Shown: positions 56,491 to 64,000 of the stretch, piece after piece
Layout: every line of letters begins with the position of its first letter
Numbering within the stretch: the first letter of the stretch is position 1
From: Blautia wexlerae DSM 19850
GTDB taxonomy: Bacteria; Bacillota; Clostridia; Lachnospirales; Lachnospiraceae
Assembly (NCBI RefSeq): GCF_025148125.1
Contig: NZ_CP102267.1
Span: 2,118,501 to 2,182,500, forward strand
Length of the DNA stretch: 64,000 nucleotides
Reading direction: 5' to 3'
The notes under the pieces: model-generated
Seen by the model: only the letters and a program-made list of their open reading frames with translations
Told to the model about the DNA's origin: nothing
The model's database searches: none
Program-made: the position numbers and the translations under genes

Positions 56491-57060
56491 ATGGAAAAAA
56501 TAGCAAACCAAATTATAAAATATTTAGATGACGATCGAACCTCCTGGGATGATCTTGATCGGATGCGTATGAATCTAGGGATTCAAGTACTAATGCATAA
56601 TATTATTATGATTGGAACAATACTTTTGATAGCTCATATCTCAGGAATATTATGGGAGGCAATGTTCCTTCTGTTTTTATATGGAACACTAAAAATGTGT
56701 GCTGGTGGAATACATTTTAAACGAAGCTCTTTTTGCCTAATAGGAACTGGTATATTTGTAGAAGGTGGTGTGTTTATATCAAAACAGTTAAATACACCAT
56801 TATCTTGTATTATTATTATTTACCTGATTTGTCTTGGTGTCTTAGCTATAATTGGACCGCAAGGCACTGAAAATAATCCGATTTCTCCTTTGTTATATGA
56901 GAAATTGAAAAAAAGAACTATATTTTTGGTGTTAATATATATGTTAGGAACTATTATCATAGCGGTCAGCATGGATATTATATTATATATACCATTTATT
57001 GCCGTAGTATTTGAAACGTTATCTCTTCTTCCTTTGCATATAAAAAGCAGGATTGTTTGA
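56491..57060 (+). CDS. agrB: AgrB-type peptide-processing membrane protease
   Basis: 189 residues from ATG 56491 (GAGGAAGGTGG before it); the ORF open from 56407 is not supported. Several membrane helices. The catalytic pair is in CAGGIHFKRSSFC, His and Cys seven residues apart as in AgrB. It cuts the AgrD precursor and helps form the cyclic thiolactone. Its gene converges with agrC. Confidence 0.9.
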   Translation: MEKIANQIIKYLDDDRTSWDDLDRMRMNLGIQVLMHNIIMIGTILLIAHISGILWEAMFLLFLYGTLKMCAGGIHFKRSSFCLIGTGIFVEGGVFISKQLNTPLSCIIIIYLICLGVLAIIGPQGTENNPISPLLYEKLKKRTIFLVLIYMLGTIIIAVSMDIILYIPFIAVVFETLSLLPLHIKSRIV

Positions 57061-57071
57061 TCCTGCTTTTT
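57042..57071. terminator. Bidirectional terminator between agrB and agrC
   Basis: AAAAAGCAGGA (57042-57052) pairs with TCCTGCTTTTT (57061-57071); A and T runs on both sides serve both converging genes. Confidence 0.88.
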
Positions 57072-58386
57072 ATATATTTTTTTTAGACACTTGAAGGCGC
57101 TGCACAAAATATTTATCTTGTATTTCAGTATCTAAAAATACGTGATTATATTTTGAAATGATTTCATGAGCATTATAGAGTCCAATTCCGCGATTATGCC
57201 CTTTTGTAGATACATTTGGTTTTGCTAATGTAGCATACGGAATTCCTTTGTCCAAAAAAGTATTGGAAATAATAAAAATGTATTCAGCATCCAGATTTAT
57301 TAATGCAAAGCGGATAGAAGGATAAGCTGTTTCTAATGTAGCTTCAATTGCGTTATCAAGAAAAATCCCAGCGATGCGACATAAATCTAATGTATTCATA
57401 GGGAGTGAAATTACTTCATCAGTAACTTCTATACTGACATCAATGTTTAATTCTATTGCATATAACAACTTAGATGATAGGATGCTTTTAAGTTCAGTGA
57501 TTTTAATATTCATAAGTTGATTAATATGTGCAGTATTTTTGGTGATTTTCCTACTCAGTGGAAGAATTTCTTTATTAAAATAGGAACGTAATCCTTCCAT
57601 ATCATTTGCTTCAAAATATTCAGACATAGAAAGCATAATATTTGAATAATCGTGCTTAAAGGAGCGTAATGAAGAATACATGCTTTCTATTTGATTAGTA
57701 TATTCTTGAAGTCTATTGTAAGAATCCTGTTTCATGTTAAGGTGTATTTTTTCAACATGAGTTTTTACAATAGTTATGATTAAAATAGTACTGATGATGA
57801 AATAGCATGCAAATAATATACAATTAAACATTATGATTTTACGGTTGTATCCAATTGATTCTCCGATTATTATATTGAACAAAAAAATAAATAAACAAGT
57901 AGCCAGATTTGCCGTAATCAACAATAAAAGTTGTTTGGAAAGCTTCACGTGTATTCTACGTAGAACTAGATGAAAAAGATGGCTTATTATGGGGCAGACA
58001 CAGGCTAAAAGTCCAATATATGAAATTATATAAATAATATAGTAGATTGTGTGGGATTGTAGGTCTGTAATAGGATATACATAGGTATCCCATAGTAAAG
58101 AATATAGATTATCCCACAAAACGCAAAAGAGATAGGTCGCAATAAATATACAGGCGTTTATTAATGGCTCAGGAGCAATCCAGTAAATAAAAATGCATGT
58201 ACTTAAAATTAATACAATTACACCAATATTGCCGAGAACAAATCCAATCATGAGAATATTTATTAGTAAAATAAAAAAAAGGAGTGCCTTTTGTTTGAAT
58301 TTTAGTTTGAATGGCAAAAAACAACAAATAGGAATTAAATAGGAAAAAACACTTAATATATATGGAAGTATTTGAATTACGTGCAT
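57070..58386 (-). CDS. agrC: AgrC-type sensor kinase (GHKL)
   Basis: About 438 residues, read leftward. Six to seven N-terminal membrane helices, then a DHp region (YSSLRSFKHDYSNIMLSMSE, phospho-acceptor His) and a GHKL ATPase (IAGIFLDNAIEATLE N-box, GIGLYNAHEI). Start taken as the ATG giving MHVIQILPYI, after GAAAGG; a TTG six codons upstream is possible. It senses the cyclic peptide and phosphorylates AgrA. Confidence 0.9.
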   Translation of the reverse strand: MHVIQILPYILSVFSYLIPICCFLPFKLKFKQKALLFFILLINILMIGFVLGNIGVIVLILSTCIFIYWIAPEPLINACIFIATYLFCVLWDNLYSLLWDTYVYPITDLQSHTIYYIIYIISYIGLLACVCPIISHLFHLVLRRIHVKLSKQLLLLITANLATCLFIFLFNIIIGESIGYNRKIIMFNCILFACYFIISTILIITIVKTHVEKIHLNMKQDSYNRLQEYTNQIESMYSSLRSFKHDYSNIMLSMSEYFEANDMEGLRSYFNKEILPLSRKITKNTAHINQLMNIKITELKSILSSKLLYAIELNIDVSIEVTDEVISLPMNTLDLCRIAGIFLDNAIEATLETAYPSIRFALINLDAEYIFIISNTFLDKGIPYATLAKPNVSTKGHNRGIGLYNAHEIISKYNHVFLDTEIQDKYFVQRLQVSKKNI

Positions 58387-58455
58387 CTTATTATTACCTT
58401 TCAATTTGGATTATTTTGATTAGTTTTATTATATTACTTGGATTTTTTGAAATCA

Positions 58456-58485
58456 ACAGTTATTACTGAAAAATCGTTTGTTTTT
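58456..58485 (+). promoter_or_regulatory. AgrA-type repeat in the agrC-agrD gap
   Basis: ACAGTTATT (58456-58464) with a degenerate partner TTTGTTTTT 21 bp on (58477-58485). A TATACT (58559-58564) with poor -35 lies before agrD, fitting an activated promoter. It could also act on the divergent agrC. Confidence 0.55.
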
Positions 58486-58606
58486 GGAGAATATAGCACA
58501 CTTTTTCTATTGAAAATACATTTTATTCCTAAAATATGAATTTGCTAAAAACATAGGGTATACTTTAGATATCAAATAGAGATTTGAGATGAAAGGGGAC
58601 AATAAC

Positions 58607-58768
58607 ATGAAGAAAAATGTAAAAAGTACTATTGGTAACTTGGCAATTAACTTAGGAAAACATGCAGTTGGAAAATGTATGATTCCAGGTATGTTTGATC
58701 CTAAAATTCCGGATGAAATAAAAGGGGACAAACAAAATACACGTGTAGTTTTTAGAAAAGATACATAA
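58607..58768 (+). CDS. agrD: AgrD-type cyclic peptide precursor, 53 aa
   Basis: ATG 58607 after GAAAGGGGAC. N-terminal amphipathic leader MKKNVKSTIGNLAINLGKH, then core region VGKCMIPGMFDP and a charged tail with KIPDEIKGDK, the layout of AgrD: leader, Cys-containing signal, acidic C-terminal part removed by AgrB. The likely signal is a thiolactone formed by the Cys in CMIPGMF. Sits within the agr locus but too short to be called by length. The identity is by layout and context. Confidence 0.78.
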   Translation: MKKNVKSTIGNLAINLGKHAVGKCMIPGMFDPKIPDEIKGDKQNTRVVFRKDT

Positions 58769-58870
58769 TTAATTTGCTGACCTATAAATATTTTACTAGA
58801 AACGTTTATTTATCAGCAAAGGACATTTTTTCTGATTTTATAGAAAAAATATTTAATTGTTTCTTATGGT

Positions 58871-58901
58871 AAAAAGCTATTATGACGTCGAGTAGCTTTT
58901 T
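58871..58901 (+). terminator. Attenuator-like hairpin between agrD and the RiPP precursor
   Basis: AAAAAGCTA (58871-58879) pairs with TAGCTTTTT (58893-58901). Only 28 bases separate it from the precursor start, with no clear promoter, so precursor transcription probably reads through from agrD. Confidence 0.72.
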
Positions 58902-58929
58902 ATAAATAATACCTTAGAGGAGGAAAACA

Positions 58930-58955
58930 ATGGCTTGGTCTTATGTCAAGAAAAA
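58930..58955 (+). pseudogene. RiPP precursor, 5' stub left of the IS
   Basis: ATG 58930 follows GAGGAGGAAAACA, a strong ribosome site. Eight and two-thirds codons (MAWSYVKK...) precede the GTAC that begins the IS3-family element. As it stands the frame runs into IS sequence and stops at 58999 after 23 codons. Joined to 60282-60516 it makes an 86-codon precursor. Confidence 0.65.
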
Positions 58956-58997
58956 GTACAAATTAAATACAACCAATTTTCTCTTTTTATGTAATTG

Positions 58998-59921
58998 TTA
59001 ACTTGCTAAGCTTGTTACAGTCGTTTCCAGATTTTTTAGATATTGTTCCTCATATTCATTTGGAGATAAATATCCACAATGACTATGAATACGGACGGTG
59101 TTGTAGAACGTCTCGATATATTCAAAAATCAATTTATATGCATGAGTATAATTGAAAATTTTGAAACGATTAATCCACTCTCGTTTTAAAAGGGCATGGA
59201 ACGATTCTATGCAAGCATTGTCCCAAGGATAAGCCTTCTTGGAATAGCTGTGAATCATTCCTTCCGTTGCCTTGTGAAATGCTTCTGATACATATTGACA
59301 TCCTCTGTCACAATGAAAAATAAGCGGATTTTCAATATGTCTGGACTGTTTTGCCTTTTCAATACATTTTACTACATGAGATGCCTCCAGCGTCTCACTT
59401 AGTACCCAGGAAATGATTTTTCTGGAATATAGATCCATAATACTGGTAAGATATACAAATCCTTCATATGTCCAAATATAAGTGATATCTGAGCACCATA
59501 CAGCATCTGGATGTTCTGGATTAAATTTTTCGTTCAAAATATTTTTTAGTTTCTGGCTTAGATCAGAATCAATGGTTGTTTGAGTATACGGTTTGATCCA
59601 TTGCGCTTTTATTCCCATTTGACGCATATAATTTCCCACTGTTTTTTCAGTAATAGTTTCTCCGGATTTCCGCAATTCAGCTGCAATTTTAGGAGCACCA
59701 TAGTTTTGATGTGAATCATCATAAATCTTTTGGATTTTTTCTTTTAAAACAGTTCGACGAATAGACGTGTCCGAAGGAACCCGCTTCTTCCATGCATTAT
59801 AACCAGATCGTGAAACGTCCAATTTTTTCAGTATCCCGCTGACAGAAACTTGACGTTTCACAGGCAGGTTGTTAATTTCTTCTACATATTTAGATGTAGC
59901 AGCGTAAAGAGTTTTTGTCAT
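58998..59921 (-). CDS. IS3-family transposase OrfB (DDE integrase)
   Basis: 307 residues. HTH-like start (VSVSGILKKLDVSRSGYN), then the DDE rve domain: first Asp in VWCSDITYIWTYEGF, second in FHCDRGCQYVSEAF, Glu in NACIESFHALLKREW. Ends HCGYLSPNEYEEQY. Complete; coupled to orfA by an ATGA overlap. Confidence 0.93.
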   Translation of the reverse strand: MTKTLYAATSKYVEEINNLPVKRQVSVSGILKKLDVSRSGYNAWKKRVPSDTSIRRTVLKEKIQKIYDDSHQNYGAPKIAAELRKSGETITEKTVGNYMRQMGIKAQWIKPYTQTTIDSDLSQKLKNILNEKFNPEHPDAVWCSDITYIWTYEGFVYLTSIMDLYSRKIISWVLSETLEASHVVKCIEKAKQSRHIENPLIFHCDRGCQYVSEAFHKATEGMIHSYSKKAYPWDNACIESFHALLKREWINRFKIFNYTHAYKLIFEYIETFYNTVRIHSHCGYLSPNEYEEQYLKNLETTVTSLAS

Positions 59922-60211
59922 TTTCCCAGAATACCGATTGCTTTTTTTAACACTTCAAGTGCATCCTTTGTATCGCGTAATTCTCGTTGCAGACGTGCGA
60001 TTTCTTTTGCTTCATCACTTGCGTAATTGCCTGAACCACGAGTAGGAACAGTTCCTTCATGTTCCTTTGCTGATTTCATCCAAGTCTTTAGTGCTGATTC
60101 ACTAATTCCAAGATTTTCAGCACACTTACGAAGCGCAATCTCAGGATGCTCCAACCGATATCTTACTGCATCTTCCTTAAACTCTTGTGAATACCTTGTA
60201 CCTCTTGCCAT
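59918..60211 (-). CDS. IS3-family transposase OrfA (HTH)
   Basis: About 97 residues from the ATG giving MARGTRYSQEFKEDAVRYRL, after AGAGGAGAATGGTT. HTH (LRKCAENLGISESALKTWM) and leucine-zipper-like C-terminus (IARLQRELRDTKDALEVLKK). The frame extends to 60268 but that is inside the terminal repeat. Confidence 0.9.
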   Translation of the reverse strand: MARGTRYSQEFKEDAVRYRLEHPEIALRKCAENLGISESALKTWMKSAKEHEGTVPTRGSGNYASDEAKEIARLQRELRDTKDALEVLKKAIGILGK

Positions 60212-60281
60212 AACCATTCTCCTCTCTTGATCTATGACTATCATATAATATTTATTGAAAATGGTCATGTTTATTTTGTAC

Positions 60282-60516
60282 TATTTATATTCTAACATCA
60301 GCTGAATTAAAAATTGAAAAAATCCAGGAAAAGGAAAAAGTCGAAGTTTTATCACAGTGTGGCTCTGGAACGAGTATTTATTCTGCAAACAATTGTTCTA
60401 CACAGGCACATCCTTATGGACAGATTGATCCATGCCACAGTGATTGTAAACCGACAAAGAAGTGTAAAAAGTGTGGAAAATGGGCAGCAAATGCGGCAAC
60501 ATCAGCATACTATTAA
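60282..60516 (+). pseudogene. RiPP precursor, core-bearing part right of the IS: six-cysteine peptide
   Basis: Open from the IS edge to TAA 60514: IYILTSAELKIEKIQEKEKV (leader-like, charged), then VLSQCGSGTSIYSANNCST, QAHPYGQIDPCHSDCKPTK and KCKKCGKWAANAATSAYY. Six Cys, an N-terminal GSG, and an Ala/Asn/Ser-rich tail recall sactipeptide/ranthipeptide cores. No start codon remains on this side. Joining to 58930-58955 at the GTAC restores a single frame. Upstream of three radical SAM genes, it is the obvious substrate. I cannot match it to a named peptide. Confidence 0.68.
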
Positions 60517-60533
60517 TGTAATGTGACCACATG

Positions 60534-60601
60534 GTGCCAAAAGTATTATACAAAGATGCGGAAAATTTTAAATACGCATTTCCAGTATATACTTTTGGCA
60601 C
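60534..60601 (+). other. Long hairpin between precursor and radical SAM genes
   Basis: GTGCCAAAAGTAT (60534-60546) pairs perfectly with ATACTTTTGGCAC (60589-60601); an inner ATGCG/CGCAT extends the structure. No T run follows. Such hairpins often lower expression of maturases relative to the precursor or stabilise the precursor mRNA. Confidence 0.6.
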
Positions 60602-60647
60602 TTCCCATATTTAAGAAAAAGAAGTTTGGTAGGGAGGTAGAAGGCGT

Positions 60648-61859
60648 ATGTTTTCTGTTGATACACGAATTCTAAGGTATAAAGAAAAAAGAATATTACT
60701 AAATACTTCTAATGGGTTATGGATTAGAGTTTCTCAAAAGGTTTATAATCTTTTTGTTCTTGTAGAAAAAGAAGGACTTTCATTTAATCAGTTGCTAGAA
60801 TCTTTATATGATGAAGAAGATAGAGAATATATGAAGTCCGTTTATAATAAAATGATAGAAATTGGCATAGTTGAAAAAACAGAAGGCGAAGTAAGAGGTA
60901 ATCGTACAGTACTTTTTGAAATCACAAGGAGATGCAATTTGCATTGCCGGCATTGTTGCGTAAACGCAGAAAGAGAAACAGATTACGAAATGTCATTTGA
61001 TAATCTTGTAATGGCTTTAAATAGAATTATTAACTGGAAACCGAAACAGATATCGCTTACTGGTGGTGAACCATTGGTGAGAAAAGACATATTTGATATT
61101 TTGAAATACCTTAACAAAAAATTTAATGGCAGAGTGACATTATCCACAAATGGTACTCTGATTAATGAGGAAAATGTGGGTGTTTTGATTCGATATTTAG
61201 ATCAAATTGATATCAGCATAGATGGCGTAGATGAAGCAACATGTAGCAGAATCAGAGGTCGGGGCGTATTTGAGCAGATTATTCAGACAGTTCATTTGCT
61301 TCATGAAAAAGGATTTTATGAAATAACACTGTCAATGATTTCAGATAAATTTCATAGAAAAATGGAAGAAGAATTCTATCGAATGAATGAAGAACTAGGA
61401 ACAACTCCGATTGTGCGTTCATTTGCACCTGTGGGAAGAGGAAAAGAATCAGGAGGATTTTTGGAGCATGATCAATATTATAGTCCAATTCCTGCAATAA
61501 ATAAGCCTGTCATTCAGGCATGTTCCTGTAAAGCGGGAGAAGAAAAACTTCTTATTAATTACAGGGGGAATATTTATCCGTGTCAGTATTTCGTACAGGA
61601 TGAATTTTGCATGGGAAATATTTTAGAAAATCAGGATTTCCCTTTTGAAATAAATATGAATATGGCTGCAGTGTGGAATTATTTTCCACAGAATTATGAA
61701 AAATGTAGCACATGTCCGGTAAATATTTTTTGTTGGCCGTGTCCAGGGGAATTGTATCTTTATTCGGATTTAAATCAGACAGATAATTTTGAAAAAATAT
61801 GTAAATTCCAAAAGAAGTTTTTGTATAAAAAAATTTGGGATGAGGATGTGTTGGTATGA
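60648..61859 (+). CDS. Radical SAM/SPASM peptide maturase 1
   Basis: 403 residues, ATG after GGGAGGTAGAAGGCGT. The first ~85 residues form a PqqD-like precursor-recognition domain (LLNTSNGLWIRVSQKVYNLF). Radical SAM CxxxCxxC in TRRCNLHCRHCC, then LTGGEPLVRKDI. The C-terminal SPASM region has Cys in CSCKAGEEKLLI, YPCQYFVQDEFCMGNI and CSTCPVNIFCWPC. Expected to form thioether cross-links on the six-Cys peptide (inference). Overlaps the next gene by four bases. Confidence 0.88.
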   Translation: MFSVDTRILRYKEKRILLNTSNGLWIRVSQKVYNLFVLVEKEGLSFNQLLESLYDEEDREYMKSVYNKMIEIGIVEKTEGEVRGNRTVLFEITRRCNLHCRHCCVNAERETDYEMSFDNLVMALNRIINWKPKQISLTGGEPLVRKDIFDILKYLNKKFNGRVTLSTNGTLINEENVGVLIRYLDQIDISIDGVDEATCSRIRGRGVFEQIIQTVHLLHEKGFYEITLSMISDKFHRKMEEEFYRMNEELGTTPIVRSFAPVGRGKESGGFLEHDQYYSPIPAINKPVIQACSCKAGEEKLLINYRGNIYPCQYFVQDEFCMGNILENQDFPFEINMNMAAVWNYFPQNYEKCSTCPVNIFCWPCPGELYLYSDLNQTDNFEKICKFQKKFLYKKIWDEDVLV

Positions 61860-63055
61860 TGAAACTAAATAGTAATGTCGCATGTATAGAATATAAAAAC
61901 AAGGTGATTCTGGCAAATAAACTAACTGGAATGTGGCTGAGAATTACAAAAGAAATCTATAATTACTTTATTAAAGCATTGGAATTAAATTATGAAAGAA
62001 AGGATTTTGTTCGCTCTTTTATGAGAGAGGAAGATCAAATATATATAGGAAAACTGCTAGACAAAATGGAAGAAATCGGTATTCTTGGAGATGCGGAATT
62101 TTTTTTCCAAAAAAGTGTTGCATTTGAGATTACAAATCGTTGTAATCTAACTTGCATGCACTGTTGTTTTAGCGCTGGTAAGCAGGGCGAAGAGATGACA
62201 ACACAAAGAGTTACAGAAATTTTACAAAAGATTATCAAATGGCAACCAGATAAAATAACGATAACAGGTGGAGAACCACTGTTGCGTAATGATTTATTGG
62301 AACATCTAAAGTTTTTACGGGAAGCTTTTGAGGGAATTATCATATTAGCAACAAATGGTACCTTAATTCACAAAGGAAATGTATCTGATATTATTCAGTA
62401 TATTGATCGGATAGATATTAGTGTAGATGGAGTCGATGAGGAAAGCAGCAGAAAAATTAGAGGAAGGGGTGTATTTGCAAAAGTTTTAAAAAGTGTTGAG
62501 CTGTTAAAACTGAATGGATTTGATTCAATTTCGTTGTCAATGGTATTAACAGAGGATAACGAGAAGTTGGAAGAGCAATTTCTGGATTTGAATCGGAAAC
62601 TGGGCACATTTCCTGTTCTCAGAAGAATTTCATGGATTGGCAGGGCATTAGAAAATCAAAAACAACTTACCTCTAGTGGGGTTCTTTATGAACATGGTGC
62701 AGAAATCAAAAAAGATGAAAAATGTATGTGTACATATGGGAATTGCCAGAATTTGGTTTCAAAGTATCATATAAGATATGACGGATATGTATATGCCTGC
62801 CAGACAATTGAAGACAGAAAATATAGTTTAGGTCATATTGATCAGATTTCAGAGTTCGATAAAATTACAAATAATAATTTAATGCTCATGATTGAAGATT
62901 TATTAAAATTCAATCATAAATGTCGCCGGTGTAAGGTAATGCCGTTTTGTTGGAAGTGCCCGGTAGAGATTATGGAATATACCAAAAATGGAAGCATGAG
63001 AGAGCATTGCAATACTGTACATGATAATTTGTTTCATGTTATATGGGAGGAATAA
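61856..63055 (+). CDS. Radical SAM/SPASM peptide maturase 2
   Basis: 399 residues, a paralog of maturase 1 with the same layout: PqqD-like N-terminus (LANKLTGMWLRITKEIYNYF), TNRCNLTCMHCCFSAG, ITGGEPLLRNDL, and a SPASM end CTYGNCQNLVSK, YACQTIEDRKYSLGHI, CRRCKVMPFCWKC. ATGA overlap with maturase 1. Two diverged copies suggest division of labour between cysteines. Confidence 0.88.
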   Translation: MMKLNSNVACIEYKNKVILANKLTGMWLRITKEIYNYFIKALELNYERKDFVRSFMREEDQIYIGKLLDKMEEIGILGDAEFFFQKSVAFEITNRCNLTCMHCCFSAGKQGEEMTTQRVTEILQKIIKWQPDKITITGGEPLLRNDLLEHLKFLREAFEGIIILATNGTLIHKGNVSDIIQYIDRIDISVDGVDEESSRKIRGRGVFAKVLKSVELLKLNGFDSISLSMVLTEDNEKLEEQFLDLNRKLGTFPVLRRISWIGRALENQKQLTSSGVLYEHGAEIKKDEKCMCTYGNCQNLVSKYHIRYDGYVYACQTIEDRKYSLGHIDQISEFDKITNNNLMLMIEDLLKFNHKCRRCKVMPFCWKCPVEIMEYTKNGSMREHCNTVHDNLFHVIWEE

Positions 63056-63058
63056 AAT

Positions 63059-64000
63059 ATGCAGGCATCATTTTGGCTGACATCTTCTTGCAATATGAAA
63101 TGTGTTTACTGCTATGAAGGTGAAAATAAGAAGAAAGAAAAAATGAATAAGCAGGTAATTGATCAGGCTCTTAAGCTGGTAATCACACATATGAATACAA
63201 TAAATGATAAGTATTTATGGATTGTTTTACATGGAGGCGAACCCTTTATGGCTTTCCGTGAAATGCAATATCTTGTAGCAAATGCAAAGGCTCTTGCAGC
63301 AGCGAGTGGGATTTCTATCAGCTTTTCTACGACATCAAATGGAACGCTATTAAATGATGAAATAATTTCATTTGTAACAGAAGAGATTGATGACTTTACA
63401 ATAAGCATGGATGGAAAGGAGAGTACACAAAATTATTCAAGACCATTTGTAGATGGGACCCCATCTTTTGAAATTGTCGATAAAAATATAAGGAAAGTTT
63501 TACAGATTAAGCCGGATGTAAGAATACGGATGACATATAACCATAAAACAGTTAAAAACTTATTTGAAAATGTAAAGTATTTTGTGGATTTAGGTGTCCA
63601 TTTGATTGTGCCTGTGCATGATTTCTACGATCGGAATTTTACAGATGAGGATTTGAAAGTCTTGAATTGTGAGATTAGAAAAATATGTGAGACATATAAA
63701 AATAACGAAGATTTATTGAATAATTGGAAGATACATAAACTTGGAATTTGTTCTGGCGGGATTACGAGTATGCATATAGATCCCAAAGGGGATATATATC
63801 CATGTATGTTAGCAGTTGGTAATCCAGAATTTCTAATTGGAGATATATATCACGGAATTGATACGAAGAAGAGGGATCATATACTTGCTTATTCAGACTG
63901 TACTATTCCAGAATGCGAAGGGTGTGATTTGTATAAATACTGTAGTGAAACAAGGTGTAGGATTATTAATAAAGTTGCTAACAATGATTATTTGAAACCA
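63059..64000 (+). CDS. Radical SAM/SPASM protein 3, 3' end outside the window
   Basis: ATG 63059 after GGGAGGAATAAAAT; 314 codons visible and still open. Starts MQASFWLTSSCNMKCVYCYE, so the radical SAM site is at the very N-terminus without a recognition domain, unlike maturases 1 and 2. LHGGEPFMAF and a SPASM-type tail (GICSGGITSMHIDPKGDIYP, then CTIPECEGCDLYKYC). It resembles anaerobic sulfatase-maturase/peptide-maturase relatives and may rely on another protein for substrate recognition. Confidence 0.85.
   Translation, partial: MQASFWLTSSCNMKCVYCYEGENKKKEKMNKQVIDQALKLVITHMNTINDKYLWIVLHGGEPFMAFREMQYLVANAKALAAASGISISFSTTSNGTLLNDEIISFVTEEIDDFTISMDGKESTQNYSRPFVDGTPSFEIVDKNIRKVLQIKPDVRIRMTYNHKTVKNLFENVKYFVDLGVHLIVPVHDFYDRNFTDEDLKVLNCEIRKICETYKNNEDLLNNWKIHKLGICSGGITSMHIDPKGDIYPCMLAVGNPEFLIGDIYHGIDTKKRDHILAYSDCTIPECEGCDLYKYCSETRCRIINKVANNDYLKP

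Larger units (their letters stand above)
58956..60281 (-). mobile_element. IS3-family insertion sequence
   Basis: About 1326 bp. Ends carry matching inverted repeats: left GTACAAATTAAATACAACCA, right (complement) GTACAAAATAAACATGACCA. orfA and orfB are transcribed leftward and overlap by ATGA. No convincing target duplication is seen; both ends are GTAC, a palindrome, so the exact boundary is uncertain by up to four bases. It splits the RiPP precursor gene. Confidence 0.82.

Noticed and set aside
58507..58731. Minus-strand frame over agrD
   Set aside because: No ribosome site; the plus-strand agrD fits locus and layout.
54000..64000. Integrase, excisionase or attachment site at the element's right end
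   Set aside because: None found; no copy of the left-junction sequence was recognised near here.
1..64000. tRNA, rRNA, CRISPR array
   Set aside because: No cloverleaf, rRNA signature or regularly spaced repeats were seen by eye; a covariance-model scan would be decisive.

Overview
The window looks like a contig from a low-GC, gut-type Clostridia genome (Lachnospiraceae-like: Blautia, Ruminococcus or Dorea relatives). This is inferred from AGGAGG ribosome sites, protein style and the families present; no rRNA or tRNA is in the window, so genus is not determinable.

Region 1 (1-6292) is chromosomal in character: BceAB-type peptide-sensing ABC transporters with their BceRS-type two-component system. 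It holds the 3' end of one FtsX-like permease, an intact ATPase, a permease broken by a frameshift and a nonsense codon, a response regulator and sensor kinase pair, and the first third of another ATPase that stops inside its Walker A motif. Three promoters here share the same tandem ACATTT operator.

Region 2 (about 6265-54336) is a Tn1549/CTn-like conjugative element. In order it holds a DUF6017/RepA-type replication protein, an XRE regulator, a ParM-like segregation ATPase, an 1812-residue thioester/Cna-B surface adhesin, a radical SAM protein, a toprim protein, a permuted C5 DNA methylase, an oriT-like region, MobC and MobA relaxase, PcfB, the VirD4 coupling protein, Maff2, a VirB6-like protein, an adenine-type methylase, PrgI, VirB4, RadC, a DarT/DarG toxin-antitoxin pair, LPD-type proteins, a PAPS-reductase-like protein, an NlpC/P60 hydrolase, PcfM, and a giant ArdC/methylase/SNF2 helicase. 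Two different group II introns interrupt the helicase gene, and removing them restores one 6885-nt frame. A TnpV-like gene is nested in another frame of the same gene. SpoVG-like and DUF4315 genes close the block. No integrase or excisionase is in the window, so the right end of the element is not defined.

Region 3 (54337-64000) is more AT-rich. It starts with decayed alpha/beta hydrolase remnants. Next comes an agr quorum-sensing locus (agrA and agrC on the minus strand, agrB and a newly picked 53-residue agrD on the plus strand) with AgrA-type direct repeats. It runs directly into a RiPP locus: a six-cysteine precursor gene split by an IS3-family element, a hairpin, and three tandem radical SAM/SPASM enzymes, the last cut by the window edge. 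The most novel-looking unit is this agr-linked six-Cys peptide system.
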